From NCBI GenBank assembly GCA_036877525.1, contig JAZGTH010000072.1:3972501-4036500 (forward strand): a stretch of DNA of 64,000 nucleotides, given 5' to 3'. Made by a program: the position numbers and the translations under genes. Origin of the DNA: Chromobotia macracanthus (taxonomy: Eukaryota; Chordata; Actinopteri; Cypriniformes; Botiidae). The notes beneath the pieces are model-generated. The model did no database searches. It saw only the letters and a program-made list of their open reading frames with translations, and was not told where the DNA came from. Shown here piece after piece: positions 27,079-39,513 of this stretch (positions within the stretch are counted from its first letter, which is position 1; each line of letters opens with the position of its first letter).

Positions 27079-28892
27079 AATTGAAAGGCTGCATGTCCAA
27101 AACGGATTACATCAGTCACATTGTGTTTTGGGCAGTGAATTTTAGGCTTCCGGAATTAAAATGATTTTTTTTGTATGCAGTTTTGTACTGGTATTAATAA
27201 TATCCCATAAAAAAATCTGGGGCCAGAGGTAAGAGAAGCAGGATCCTAGAGAGTTCTGTCGCATGCCATGCGTCTGTCGTTGGATTTACTCTATACTGCA
27301 TGTTGTCGCCAGCGACTGAAGATTTGTGATTTGATGACACTGTGCCATATATCAGAGAGAATGTGTTTCTCAAAGCAGACAGTGAGACGGGACTCCTGCT
27401 GCAAACTCATGGACACTGTGTCTGCACGGTCACGGTCTGCAGTGATCTAACCGGTCGCCGTCCATTCCACCTGGGTTCCGCTCGGGCATAGATTCATTCT
27501 GTCTGAGGTCTGCGCAGATCCACTTCTGCAGAAATAAAAGTGAATCACAAACAGATCAGTTGTATTTCAGTTTTGGAATTGCATGTTACCACCAAGATTT
27601 GCATTTACTAGATGTAGTTCCCTCCTAAAAGATCACTCACATGCACACCTCAGGGCTGCCCATCATCTTCTCAGACATCTAACATTAACATTGTCTAACT
27701 GCAATAAAAACATCAGCCACTAACTGCAGCAGGCAGTATGAGCCTGAGAGACAAGCTGCTCTTTCAGTCGACAGAGACCACCTGAAGGGCACGGTGCGAA
27801 GGCCCACGGTTCAACACAAGACCTTATCCTGAAAGACAAAACACATTTAAACGCCCTTTTATGTCTGAAAGGTTTACCCTGTAAAGCAATGGAATTAAAT
27901 TAAGACTTCAGTTTGTAAGATCAGAGTAATATCTCTCTCCAGACAAGATCTCAACAATGTCTCAAACTGTGCTTACATTAGCCAAGTGTTTGCAATCAAA
28001 AAAGATCTCAATATGAATGCCAATATTATTTTTTTTATTAAATGCTATCCACAGTCTATACTGTGTGACAATTGTTTCGATTCTTATTTGATCTTATTTG
28101 GTCTGAGGAACTTGAAGAGGAACAAAAATGTTTTACTTAAACAAAACACAGAATCTACATCTGCTATGAAAGATCCTTTTGAGTCAGGAAGTCTTATACA
28201 TCAAAGAGAAAACAAACAAACAAATGTTGCGTGTGTGTGTGCATTTGTTAACTTAACCATATATTGGGGACAAATTTGTAACCAAAACCTGACAAATCTG
28301 AGCAAAACCTCCTTATGGGGTTGTCCTCATTCGTAAAACACGTTAAACAATATAATAAACAAACAGTTTTTTTAATTGTAAAAATGCAAGATGTTTTCTG
28401 TTAGGGTTAGAGTATGGGTTAGGTTATGTTGTTTATAACTAGCTGTGTATAAAAACAATAGAAGTCTACGGAATGTCCCCATTTAGATAGATAAGTAAAC
28501 ACATGTGTGTATACACGCACATAAACACACAATGTGTTTGCATGTGTTTGTGCTCAACAGTAGTAAACAACACCTGACTGCTGCATTATACGCAAAACAA
28601 CTACAAGGCTTTTGTCCATAAAAAAATCCTAATTCCAGAGCAGCCGTGAGGCCCCCACCAGCGCATCAATCAATAGGGAGTGTGTCCTCCACAGCCAGAG
28701 AAAACCCAGACATGAGCTAATGCTGGAGCAACATACACTGAAGGACCAAACACACATGTTAAGAAACTGCCCTGCATTCATAAATATAGTAAACAAATAT
28801 AGAAAGCAGCAAACATGCACAGTGAGGACCTGTTTCCACAAGACATGAACTAACATATGAGCTCAAAGTTTGTATAGGCATTTAGAATACAT

Positions 28893-28931
28893 TTGTAATA
28901 ATAATAATAATAATATTAATAATAATAATAA
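28893..28931. repeat. (AAT)n microsatellite
   Basis: About 12 AAT-type units with one interruption. Confidence 0.85.
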
Positions 28932-29589
28932 ACCACACCATAAAATAAAAAAAATCCTCGTATATTTCTAAATCTGCTAGTTAAACAAGGCTGTTTTACA
29001 GCAGTACGAGCTTGTAAATAACCACGTATCTACAAACTATTAACAAGAACTAGTCGTTTCTGTTTTCTGAAGAAAATGAGAGTGGCGCTTGTCTGCGCAC
29101 AACTCAGCTCCACAATGCTGCAGTGTCGGTGGGCTTGTCAGGGAACTGCTGTTTTTGCAAAGTGTTGTGAGCAGTTTTCAGCACATTTCCATGCCGTTGT
29201 CAGGTATTGATGGTGGTTGCTAAGGAGTTGCAGGAGGGTTGCTATACTGGCAAAGGTCAGAAAAGGGAATGTGGAGTGTTTTGGCTTAGGCCAATAAGCT
29301 CATGCACGCCTTCATATCATGGTTTCCTTTTTTATTGCATGTGGTATTGCATACCAGCCAAAAAGCCAAAGGTGATCTCTTGATTTCTCAGAAAACAATC
29401 GCACACTTCTCAACAGGACACAAGACTGAAGGGTTTTGTACGGGTAACATGGTAGAGCCCAAATCTTGAAGGGTTTCTTCAACGGTATACTAATTCACAT
29501 CAGTTAACTATTACATCATTATCTGCAATAGTTACATTTAATGTACAACACCTGAGCAGCATATTATTTATCTTAACAAATGTTCAATT

Positions 29590-29760
29590 AATAATAGAAA
29601 ACATTTTTCAAAAACTGTATACACTATGATTAGTTAATGCATTCTAAACTAACATGAACCATATTATAGTCAAAAAGCTATATTCAAATATATATATAAT
29701 AATAATATTAATAATATTATTCATGTTAGTTTAGATTGCATTAACAATTATAATGCATTA
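29590..29760. mobile_element. Foldback fragment related to the 39.5-kb MITE
   Basis: Contains TTAGTTAATGC and CTAACATGAAC, shared with the 39514 element. Arms at 29633-29659 and 29719-29745 are inverted repeats matching at 25 of 27 positions. Confidence 0.5.
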
Positions 29761-29778
29761 TAACATTATAACAACAAC

Positions 29779-29782
<4 letters not shown>

Positions 29783-29824
<42 letters not shown>
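29783..29824. repeat. (TA)n microsatellite
   Basis: About 20 TA units next to the foldback fragment at 29590-29760. Confidence 0.95.
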
Positions 29825-29826
<2 letters not shown>

Positions 29827-29939
29827 AAAAGATTAAGCCAGATTAATAATGGTTATTTGTTGGTACCTGAGGCATTAAAGAGTAAATATAAATATACACA
29901 AGCTTTCTTTTTCCATCACAATTCACATTTATTAAATGT

Positions 29940-30400
29940 GTTCATAATCTCCCCTCGCTGGGTTGATCATGCCGCGTTCCTGCGTCCGGTGACGGGGTTC
30001 GGTTTGACAGACGGGCATGAGCTCACCGGGGCCTCACAGGTCAGCTTTATTTCGGTCCCTTTCGTCCCCGTGGAAGAAATCCGAGGCATGTGTTGTGGGT
30101 GTATATATGAGCATGATTTTCTCCGGGTATTTTTGGATGAGGACAGGGAGGGTGTCCATTTCTCCATTTTGCAGACGGGGCGGGCGCGGTTAATTTTATC
30201 TAACGGAGCACAATGGAAACGCAATGAAAGAGAGAGAGAGATAAAGAGAGAGAGAGAGAGAGAGAGGGTGTTTGTGATTAATCTGGCTGCATTGCATCAC
30301 CACCCCCCTACAGCAGCCAACTGGAGCGCCCGGCAAACCGAGCGAGCGTCTATTCTGAGCGGGTGTCACCTCGACGCCCGCCGCCGCATCTCATGACTGC
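29940..30400. promoter_or_regulatory. CpG-rich block in the left region
   Basis: A GC- and CpG-enriched stretch between a (TA)n tract and a (GA)n tract, with a GGGGCGGGCGCGG cluster near 30176-30188. A 179-codon plus-strand frame crosses it, but the frame runs through the GA repeat and has no recognisable protein features. Likely an enhancer or cryptic promoter. Confidence 0.35.
30229..30267. repeat. (GA)n microsatellite
   Basis: GA tract broken by one ATAA, inside the CpG-rich block. Confidence 0.95.
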
Positions 30401-31029
30401 CACTGAAACCCAGCAGCTCTCACATCACTCTCAGCGTTTAAAGATGACCTCACCAGGGCCATTACACAACACCTAACACCCATCCACCCATGTTCCTTCA
30501 TGGCAGCCTTTCAGAGCTCCTTTATCGATGAGATGAAATGAAAGGGAAGATATTAGTTAGGTTGGGTCAGTGTGTTAGTATGGCCTTTAAAAACACAACA
30601 GCTTGCCCAAAAATGTACAATTCTGCAGCCTTCATTCCTGTAAACATATTTACCCCCGTGTTGTTTAAAATCACAGCCTTGTTCATGCTTTTCTGCATTG
30701 TGGCCATGCTTAAAGGTAGAGTAGGCAATTCAGCGTAAGGTCCCACGCCTTCACACACATGAACGCAAACATGGTTTAACAAGCAACTAGGACATCCTGT
30801 CATTGCATCTGGACCAAATGCAATGATTGGACCAATATTTTACGTTTCTGCACCCTTCCACAGAAGCAATATATTTAAATACAGTAAAACGTTTTGACGA
30901 ATTTACTTAGTGATGGCTATCAGGATGTGAAGAGAATTTCAAACAGCATAACAAAAAATGTTTCTGGATAAAAACAATCACCTACCCAGCCTTTTAGCAT
31001 GTAGGCTACGGCCAGAGTAAAGTAAAAAG

Positions 31030-31080
31030 ATACAGGTCAGAAATGACATGAGGGTGAGTAAATGACAATGAAAGTATTAC
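31030..31080. mobile_element. TTAA-type MITE, short right fragment
   Basis: AAATGACATGAGGGTGAGTA and AATGACAATGAAAG resemble the right inner end of the family. Confidence 0.45.
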
Positions 31081-31230
31081 ATAAAAGAACAAAATAATTA
31101 AAAAACAGTTTAGATTAACTATTTTAATTACCTTAAGCAAGTTTTTACGTCTACATTTCTAAAGTCCACAGTGCTCAGTTCAGTGTCTTAGTGATTTGTG
31201 CAAAATCTCAGCATGTGTCAGAGCTATAGG

Positions 31231-31231
<1 letters not shown>

Positions 31232-31299
<68 letters not shown>
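31232..31299. repeat. (AC)n microsatellite
   Basis: About 34 uninterrupted AC units. Confidence 0.95.
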
Positions 31300-31300
<1 letters not shown>

Positions 31301-32229
31301 CCCTTGGCTACACTCTAAATTAAAGACCTGGCTATGCACAACCCTCCTTTGAGGCTAACAGCTAATGAAATGTACACGCGGAGCCCCAGAGCGCGGGTGA
31401 GAGGAACAACACCTGATACTCTTTGTGCAGGTTTACTATGTCTGCGATCAGCTAAAAGTGTCTGTCTGTCTGTCTGTAAAAAGTGCTGCAATCAAATGTT
31501 TCTAGTCTATTCCTTCATTTACCAGGAAACTTTGCTGTCTGAACATAATAGGAGTCTATAAATACCCCTGTTTATAATGCAGTTCCCCTGCAGTACTTGG
31601 TTCTGATTGGTCAGTCGCTGTATTCTGGAGTCAGATACTCAGGGTTCTGGTAGACCTGTGTAATAAATAAGCATAAACATTAATGTAAAACCTGACATTA
31701 AAACCTTTGCATTGTTCCCTATTATTTTTGCTTACGCAAACACAAAAATTGTGCATTTAAAAGTCTAATGTTGTACAACCGTGATATTCTTCAAGGTGAT
31801 CTTGAAAACACGGTGCAGTGGTCTGTTTGAATGAACGTAAAATTGAGGAATTAGTGAGCTTATACATTTAACGAAGTACCAAATCAAAATAATAAAAACG
31901 GTAGTAGTGATAAAGCATAATTACAGTTGTTTGTTTGTACTGTAGTATGTGTGGGCTGTCATTTCTGTCCTCAGATTTGTTTTCTCAAAGGACTCCAGCA
32001 GCTTACCGTGGTATCCTCAGGAGAGCGTCTCCAGGTCCCACTATAAATAGACCAATTAGAGCTGTTTTTCTGCGACGGGTGTGCGGTTTCTTACAACAGC
32101 CCACTCACCCACAAGAGAGGGTCATTAGCAGGGCTGTCACCAGCTGCAGGACGGCCTCCTCACCTGCACGACACACGGGCATTTTTTGGAACATTTTACA
32201 ACAATCAGTTGTGAATTTTAGCAGCTTAG

Positions 32230-33050
32230 TTTGGTCGCATGTGTGGGCCTGGGCTGCAATGTAACGCCTATTAATTTGTATCCAAATGCCTGTTTTACTC
32301 CTATAATAAATGTGTCCCCCGCTAATGCAAGCGAATTAATTTACTCAGCGCTGAAGGCGGTTTCACACCCCGTTACGGTATTACTTAACAGAGAAATCCG
32401 TCTCTTCCTCTACCCCCCGCCCACAGTCTCTGTTGCCGTAGGACGTCACATAAGATGTGCGCTCACCCAATTTGTTTGCCTTTCTGCTTAATTGACTGCG
32501 CTTCATTGCTCCTGGTAAATCACTGAGAAACCGTGACGGAACCTCGGCCATCCGTATGTTCAGATTGTGCTGTGGTTTTATCACTCTGTTTGTTTAACGA
32601 CTTATATATTTATATTATTCACTTGAACAGGGTTACCAAAAACATTCCTTTGGGATTACAGAAATCATCTCGATTCCCTGGGATCCCATAAGGCTTGGCA
32701 GTTTTTTGATGGTTCCATTGCACGTCGTTTTCTGGGTGCTGCAGACAGAAGCGTGTGGTGGGGGCCCCCGCGGTTCCTCGAGTCTGAAGCCTACGACAGC
32801 GGCGCATGCCGAGCCCTCAGAGCTCCAGGGCTGGCTGTCAAAACCGGCTGGTCGTTTGGGATTACTCCAGATTGGAGCTCATTAGCGTCCCACGGAGAAT
32901 CGCGCGCTAAATGGTATCAAGCAGCTATTTTAGACGAGGTAATCTTGAGAACGTGGCATATTGTGCTGCTTGAATTATTTCGGTGAGATTTGGCTTGGAG
33001 AGAGTGCGGGGGGAAATAAATATACAGCTTGGGAAGTCCGCAGTGAGAAA
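32230..33050. promoter_or_regulatory. Candidate regulatory block
   Basis: Repeat-poor block with AGCGAATTAATTTACTC, CATTAGCGTCCC and CGCGCGCTAAATGGTATC motifs, and more CpG than its flanks. No coding frame has splice support. Called only on composition and lack of repeats. Confidence 0.3.
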
Positions 33051-33502
33051 TTGGAGAGCTTAAGTGCAATTTAATTTGAAATCACAGAAAATAAGGATGC
33101 AACAGCGAAGCGATTCATGCTGTCTGCTCTTAAACGGGCAGCTAAATGATGGGACATCACTTACCTCAAGGTACACCTCCCTCTTGCTGGACCACAGCCA
33201 GGTGTAACCATGACGATGGGCGCTTTCCTCAGCAGAGCCATGACCCTGAAACATGAGTGCCGCTAATAGTCTAATTACACAAGCTACGTCAACAGTACAC
33301 ACGGTAAATACAAGCATTCTCATTGGAACAGAAAGAGGAAATCCAGCACTGATCCGACCATCACCTAACCACAATATGATCCTTGTAAGCCCCTTCACTT
33401 GATAAGATGCCAAGTGGCCCCATGTAGAGTTTAACAAGTCCCTTGAAATAAACTGCTGAAAAAACTAGCACAGCAGGTCAAAACTTATATCGTGTTGTAG
33501 AG

Positions 33503-34042
33503 CAGTGACTCCCAATTGGTTTTGTTCCAGGACCCTGGTGACCCCTCTGCTAACAGGGAACGTTCTGAGAACTTTGGCTAACGCTCGCTAACAGTTCTCT
33601 CAAAGTTTTTCAAAACATTCTTGCAGTAACTTTGGTGGAACGTTTTTAACTATATATCATATATCAAAAAAGTTATTCTAAAGTAGTAAGTGAAAATTTC
33701 TAAAAATGTTAAAGAATTAAAAATGTTTGAATAACGTTCCTATGTTATTCATATAACCATACACAAATGTTAATACAACCTCTAAAAACTGTACGTTTTG
33801 AACGTTCTTAGACGTTTCAAAATAACATTTTTATTATTTAATGGAAACGTTAGAGAAACATTCTGACAACCTAAAATTGTTAGCTGGGCCAACATCAGAT
33901 GTTTATCTTGCAAACAATACAATGTATTAATTTTTATTCATCATTTTCTCATTCCAGTTATTAGTTACATTAACAGTCGAAATTTGTCTGCTGATGAAAA
34001 TAAATATGGTTTGGGTCATGACACACCGGTTGAGAACCACTG
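33503..34042. mobile_element. hAT-like non-autonomous element
   Basis: Terminal inverted repeats CAGTGACTCCCAATTGG at the left and CCGGTTGAGAACCACTG at the right (reverse complement CAGTGGTTCTCAACCGG). Imperfect 8-bp flanks TTGTAGAG/CTATAGAT (5 of 8 match) suggest an aged hAT target duplication. No transposase frame. Confidence 0.7.
33545..33888 (-). mobile_element. CCCAGCTAACA MITE, copy 14, inside a hAT-like element
   Basis: CTGCTAACAGGGAACGTTC to AAATTGTTAGCTGGG, near full length, inserted into the hAT-like element at 33503-34042. Confidence 0.8.
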
Positions 34043-34399
34043 CTATAGATGCTGTTGCCCAGCATGACTATTTTGGTTAACCAGGTTCTTTAGCAAGACC
34101 ATGATGATCTAAGCTGGTTTATTTTTTAACAGGAAAGGAGGAGCTCACGGTTTGCCAATAGCATCAGAATAAACCCACATGTCAGGTTCTATTAAAGCAT
34201 CGAATGCCCTGACTTTCCTTTAGTTTGGTCCCCCCAGCAGTGGATAGACTTTCTCGCTCAGTAACGGCTCTAGTTTCAGTGCTAGGTCTCTATCTCCGGG
34301 TTCCTTATCAGGTAACCTACCTGCTGAATATCACCTAGTGGGGCGGAGCTTCAATAGTCTGCCTACAAATAAAAATCCTATTGTAACATAAACACATGC

Positions 34400-34880
34400 G
34401 CCGATGCTGAACGCACCATCCCTAATGAGTGACCCTGTGGGGTAACCGTTCATTAGCTAAGATGGATAATTAGCGGTAATTAAGACCAGTTCCCTGCACA
34501 TGTTTGTTATGTCAGGCATTATATCAATTGTGCCAATTTGTGGAGGTTTGGGTTAATTATTTTAGAAAGTGAATCTGATAGTTTTGAGTCTTTTATCTCA
34601 TTAAGCATGTGAACGACAGAGGCCGCAGAGGAAGGTAACCTCGCCGTGAAGCAGAGCACCGGCCGTCAGATCTGGAATCTAATATGGAGATGCAGAAATT
34701 ACAGACAGAGCCTGAGATGAATTATTCAGTCAAGACTGCCAGTTTGCTGATTAATTAATCATCAGACACATCTCTGCCGGGGTTTAGCTGAGAGAGAGAC
34801 AAATGGACTGTTTGCATTTAGCTACGTCTCTTTATAGCGCTGGCTACAACTTTCAATCAGCTAGAGACTTCTGAGTCATA
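34400..34880. promoter_or_regulatory. Candidate conserved enhancer with palindromic homeodomain site
   Basis: Unique-looking block holding a perfect 14-bp palindrome TGATTAATTAATCA at 34748-34761. It also has GATAATTAGCGGTAATTAAG, GGTTAATTATTTTAG and an octamer-like TTTGCATTTAG. Dense paired TAAT sites are typical of homeobox-bound enhancers. No gene is visible. Confidence 0.4.
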
Positions 34881-34988
34881 AACAAGGACCGTGTGAGTGA
34901 AGATGTGGACTTGGATTTTGCATTTAGCCTTAAAACGAGGTCTGAACACAAGAGGAAGGCTGCAGACCTCTGCAAACAAGCATCTCAC

Positions 34989-34989
<1 letters not shown>

Positions 34990-35036
<47 letters not shown>
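34990..35036. repeat. (AC)n microsatellite
   Basis: About 23 uninterrupted AC units. Confidence 0.95.
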
Positions 35037-35038
<2 letters not shown>

Positions 35039-36188
35039 GTAGAAAACAGTGAATTTCATTTGTTGAATTAGCAGATGAATCCTACATTTCACATCTCTTC
35101 TGTTATTATGGTAAATAAAATGTAAGAAGACAGTAATGTTCAATATAAAAACTGATCATTAAAAATATTAATTACATCAAACAATTTCTCCATCGAGTAA
35201 TATAGTTCATATATTATTTAGGCTGTTTGTAGCAACTGTGTGCATTAAAGCAAGAATTTCTATTACTATTCCTTACGTGGGGTTAAAAATAAATTAGATC
35301 TAAAAAGCCAGATCTTAAAAACTGAATATTATAGACAGTCAGTAAGCAACCCTGGACAATTTAGCTAATACACAACAATAAATTAAATACCATTTGGTTC
35401 ACACCAGCAACACTGTGGCAACACCCTAGTAACCACCCACCATAGTAACAGCCTCACATTATAGTGTCAAACATAACTAACATTTATTGTAGTTTAAAAT
35501 TCAGGTATGCACATACCAGCTATTTTACAACACTGGCTAACATCAGTCCAATCCGATTTAAGGGCTAAAATAAACCATTTTCTGGAGTGTTTCACCACAT
35601 AACAGATGCATTCACCACCACAACCAACAGCCCTTTGCTACAAGTTTCCACCGCTGACCTCTGACCACAGCTAGACAGAACCAGCCCAGCGCAGATTCCC
35701 GTCAGATTCATGTTGTTGCATTGATTCCACATTGATACTTGTCAAACAGTGAATCGCAGTTGAGATTTTCCTGTGCTAATCAAAGCTCAGGAGCTGAAAT
35801 AAAGCTCGGGTTACAGCGAGGGGCTGCTGGGGAAGAAAACGGCAGGAGGCCTTCAGTCTCTGAGATGGGGGAGAAGCTCAGAATCACAGCTGCTTTCTGC
35901 GGTGCGCTGCAGACCCCCAACTCCCCCCACAAAAACTGACACACTGAGACCCTCTCTGCAAGATGACGAGAGGTCAGCCAGCAGATAAAGGTGGGGGGCT
36001 TTGAGGAATTGGAGGGAAAGAGAGTTGAAAAAAGAGGCAGAAGAAAAAGCTGTATTGATGTTTCCACCCCAAAATCCCAAACCATGTTGAGTCATAAAAA
36101 CGGCAACAGACCAAGAGCCACAAGTCAAACCTGTGTGTGTGTGTGTTTTGGGGGGTTGGTAAAACAATCTTTGTCCATATGGCCTGAA

Positions 36189-36230
36189 CCAGCGGTTTTC
36201 AACTGGTGGGTCGCAGATCTGTTAAGGGCA
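36189..36230. mobile_element. hAT-like end fragment
   Basis: CCAGCGGTTTTCAACTGGTG, then GGTCGC, the same terminal motif as the element at 33503; short remnant. Confidence 0.45.
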
Positions 36231-38363
36231 ACAAAAAAAAAACAATGATTGATGTAAATAATAAAATGTATAAAATAAAAAAATGTATCTTCTCTTGCTT
36301 TTTGCTTGTACTAGTTCATTGCAAAACGGATCTGTGGCGTGAATTTTTAAAAGCGCAAATATTCCATGCAGTCTCCCAATTAATATGTGCATAAAAAACG
36401 GCATGAATAATTATAAAATAATTAGCAACAATTAAAGGCTGTTTAAAATAGTTTCAGATGGAGTACAGCATGTCACACCACAGAACTCCCACGGGCTTAT
36501 CAGCTTAGAGAAAAAGACTGATGTCAAAGGCTGCGGGTCCAATCAAAGTCTTCAGTGTGTTGCTGCAAATGAAGCCAAAACAGACGTCAGCAAGGAACTA
36601 TGAACAAACCTATTAAGGTAAAATAAAAACATGACCCAGGTTACATTAAATACAGGTTTATACTTGCAATGAAGATAAACAGGGTTTTGTCTGGTAAACA
36701 CGGTTTTGTTTGGCTGCTGAGTGCATGGTGACCCAGGTGTCAGGGTTTGGTTAGTTAGTTACGGCAGTTAAGCCCCTGCTGGTGCATTTTACCTTACTGA
36801 TCTGCCGTAATTACGCAATTATGCAAGCTTACCGCGTCCTTCTCCATTGACAGCCATTGAAAATAGTCACGTATTCTGATGGAAATAAAAAACAAGCAGA
36901 ATATTAATTGGCAAAATTTTTTATATGACAATATGTAAATGTTTTAGCAGTGTGTGTGTGTGTTCTTGTAGTGTAATACAAATGTCAGATTGATTTTCCT
37001 GTGGCTCCAAATTAATTAGTCGCATGATAATTATGACTCAGGTGTTCATAAAAAAAGTGAGCGTCCAGGAGCAAAGATGACAACATATACTGCAGTTAAA
37101 TCCATGTGCCAGCTGATGATATTTCACTACAGGTATGACAGACCTCGCGTTAAACTCTAGACATTTAGAAACCAGTTATAACCCAAATTAATACATCGAT
37201 ATATTTCATAAAATTAGTTAGTACTGTTGACCTACCAATCCAAAATCTGGATGCAAAGCCAGTTGGATGATGAGCTACCTGCTGATTAATCAGTGGCGCA
37301 TTTTAAATGCACATATTTAATGTAAACTTTCCCCACATCATCTGCTGTGTCTTCAGTGAAATTTATCATCATTACAATTACAGAGTATGTCACAATCAAC
37401 CAATTACAGCTCCCCCCGGCCAACCATTCAGATAAGACACATGGGAAGTCTTTACAAGCCATCCAAAACCATTAGAGATAATAGAAGTGTTGAGTGAATC
37501 CAAACAGCCTGAACTGGCCCACAACACTCGACTGTTAAGCCAATAGAACTCACACAAAGGGAAGTTTTAGACAACCTGGGCTAATGGGGGGGAAAATATA
37601 GAAGGTTTCCAAAGCATTCCCAAGCACAAGAAATCCCCCCAGTCCTTCCTGAAATAAAAAGAAACAGAGAAACTTCTTTCCCTTTTCAACCAGCTTGCTT
37701 TTGGATGAGCTCTCCTTAAAAAGATACCAAAATCTTTGTTTATTCCCATTGTTTAGGGGTGGGGGGTGGGTCTTCCCTCTCAGTGCTGATTTCCATCAGC
37801 TCTGCCCAGCTATTTAAGTGTGTATTGTGAAGGCTGACCTATGAAAAATTCAGGGGACAGACAGAGACCCAAGCCAGTGTCTCTCCACCGTTGGGCTCCT
37901 CGGGGATTGCTGGGCGGTGGGAGACACCATTTGCACACCAATTGCTGAATCTCATTCTTGAAGCCAAGCAGGGCTTAGATACCCCTCCTCCAAGCCTGTT
38001 CTCTCTCCCCTTCTCCAGAAGTCCCACCATGGTGTTCCTCTATGAGACGGGATGAATAGGAAACCTGCTTTGGGACAGAATGAATGCACAGACTGTCAGA
38101 GCTCTCAAAGGCCTGCAATTTTAGAGTCACTTGTGTTGCATATTAACACATATGTGAGGACTAAACCATGCGGTCGCGCTCCGGCAAACACACGCACTGT
38201 GGAACGGCGATGCTGTAGTCGTCTTAAACAAACATGTGAGAATATCTCAGGTTCGATGAGGTGAAAGGTCACCCTGCTCGCTTTACATTGCAAAGGCGTT
38301 CGCAACACGGCTACAAAATGGCTGCAAATCAAATGAGAGTTCTTTAATAAGTGAGGCATACAT

Positions 38364-38764
38364 GACCGGTCAGAGGTTTGCATCCACTTGACTTCAAGAA
38401 TCTGCATAAAAACATTTTAGGTTGGAAGGTTAAATGCCTAAATGTATGAAAACGAATTTATAAAATTTCAGTATCTTCTAAAATTAAAGCAATATAAAAA
38501 ACATTTTGGAATAAATGAGTTGAAGCAGAGAGTAAAGGAAAAGCAGCCACAGCATCAAGACGATCAGTTTAAAAAGGAAGAACCTCATTCACAGAACAGA
38601 AGAGTTTAAATTTGTTTAAAATTTAAACAAATTTGTGAATTTGTTTCTCTATATACTTCCTGTTTTTCTTTTGTGTCTTAGTTTTAATGACCACTGTTTT
38701 TCTGAAATGTTAAACACAGTAACAATAAAGACCGAGTTGGTGTGTACAAACCTTTGACTGGTGG
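38364..38764. mobile_element. Mariner/Tc1-like MITE
   Basis: Inverted termini CCGGTCAGAGGTTTGCATCC and (reverse complement of right end) CCAGTCAAAGGTTTGTACAC bound a 400-bp AT-rich element with a 27-bp palindrome inside. Such GTCAAAGGTTTG ends are familiar from teleost mariner derivatives. No transposase frame. Confidence 0.7.
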
Positions 38765-39393
38765 TGTTGAATGAATTACATCAGACGGCTGAAGTTATTA
38801 AAATACATTGTTCACCTTTCAATTAAACTAAACTCTGGGGGCTTCTAAAAATGTTCAAATGCAATTAAAGTATTTTACAAACATCTGCCTTGTTTATATT
38901 CTAAATACAAGGTGTATTATCCATCAACCTTGTTTGCGAAGTTTTTTCATGTTGTTCGCGAGGACAAGACGTACAAATTAAATACATTTTTTTGTGAAAT
39001 ACAATAATCACCGCTAAGAATTAGTTGGTGATTAGTTAGAATTACTCTCACAGTGATAATCAACAATAGTAAAAGCAGAGGTTTGCAGCCATCTCCAAAT
39101 GGGAAAACTGTCTCAACTGTAGCTCCAGTAAATTGGAAAAACAAGAGCAAGAATGTATTGCACCAGCCAAAGAAAATGCACCTTCAGCCGAGCTGCAGTA
39201 GGACATATTTCAGACTGCGTTTCCTGTTGAAGATTCCGTCTCTTAGACGGTGCGTCACTCCTGGGAATCAGAATCACCTCAGTGTTGACTTCTTCATTTG
39301 ACTGCAGCAATGTCTTGAGAAGTGCATTGTTAAAATATTAAGAACGAGTGTGTAGGAAGCACTAAACAACCATAACAATAACTGTCAACTAGT

Positions 39394-39494
<101 letters not shown>

Positions 39495-39513
39495 TTTTAA
39501 CCGATTTACTATC

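Noticed and set aside
29857..30396. 179-codon plus-strand open frame
   Set aside because: Crosses a (GA)n microsatellite and a CpG-rich block; no domain, signal or family resemblance.
31983..32050. Thr-Trp-Arg on the minus strand, considered as the mn1 C-terminal exon
   Set aside because: Continues RSPEDTT rather than the conserved SLHSDIS, and has no acceptor in front of it.
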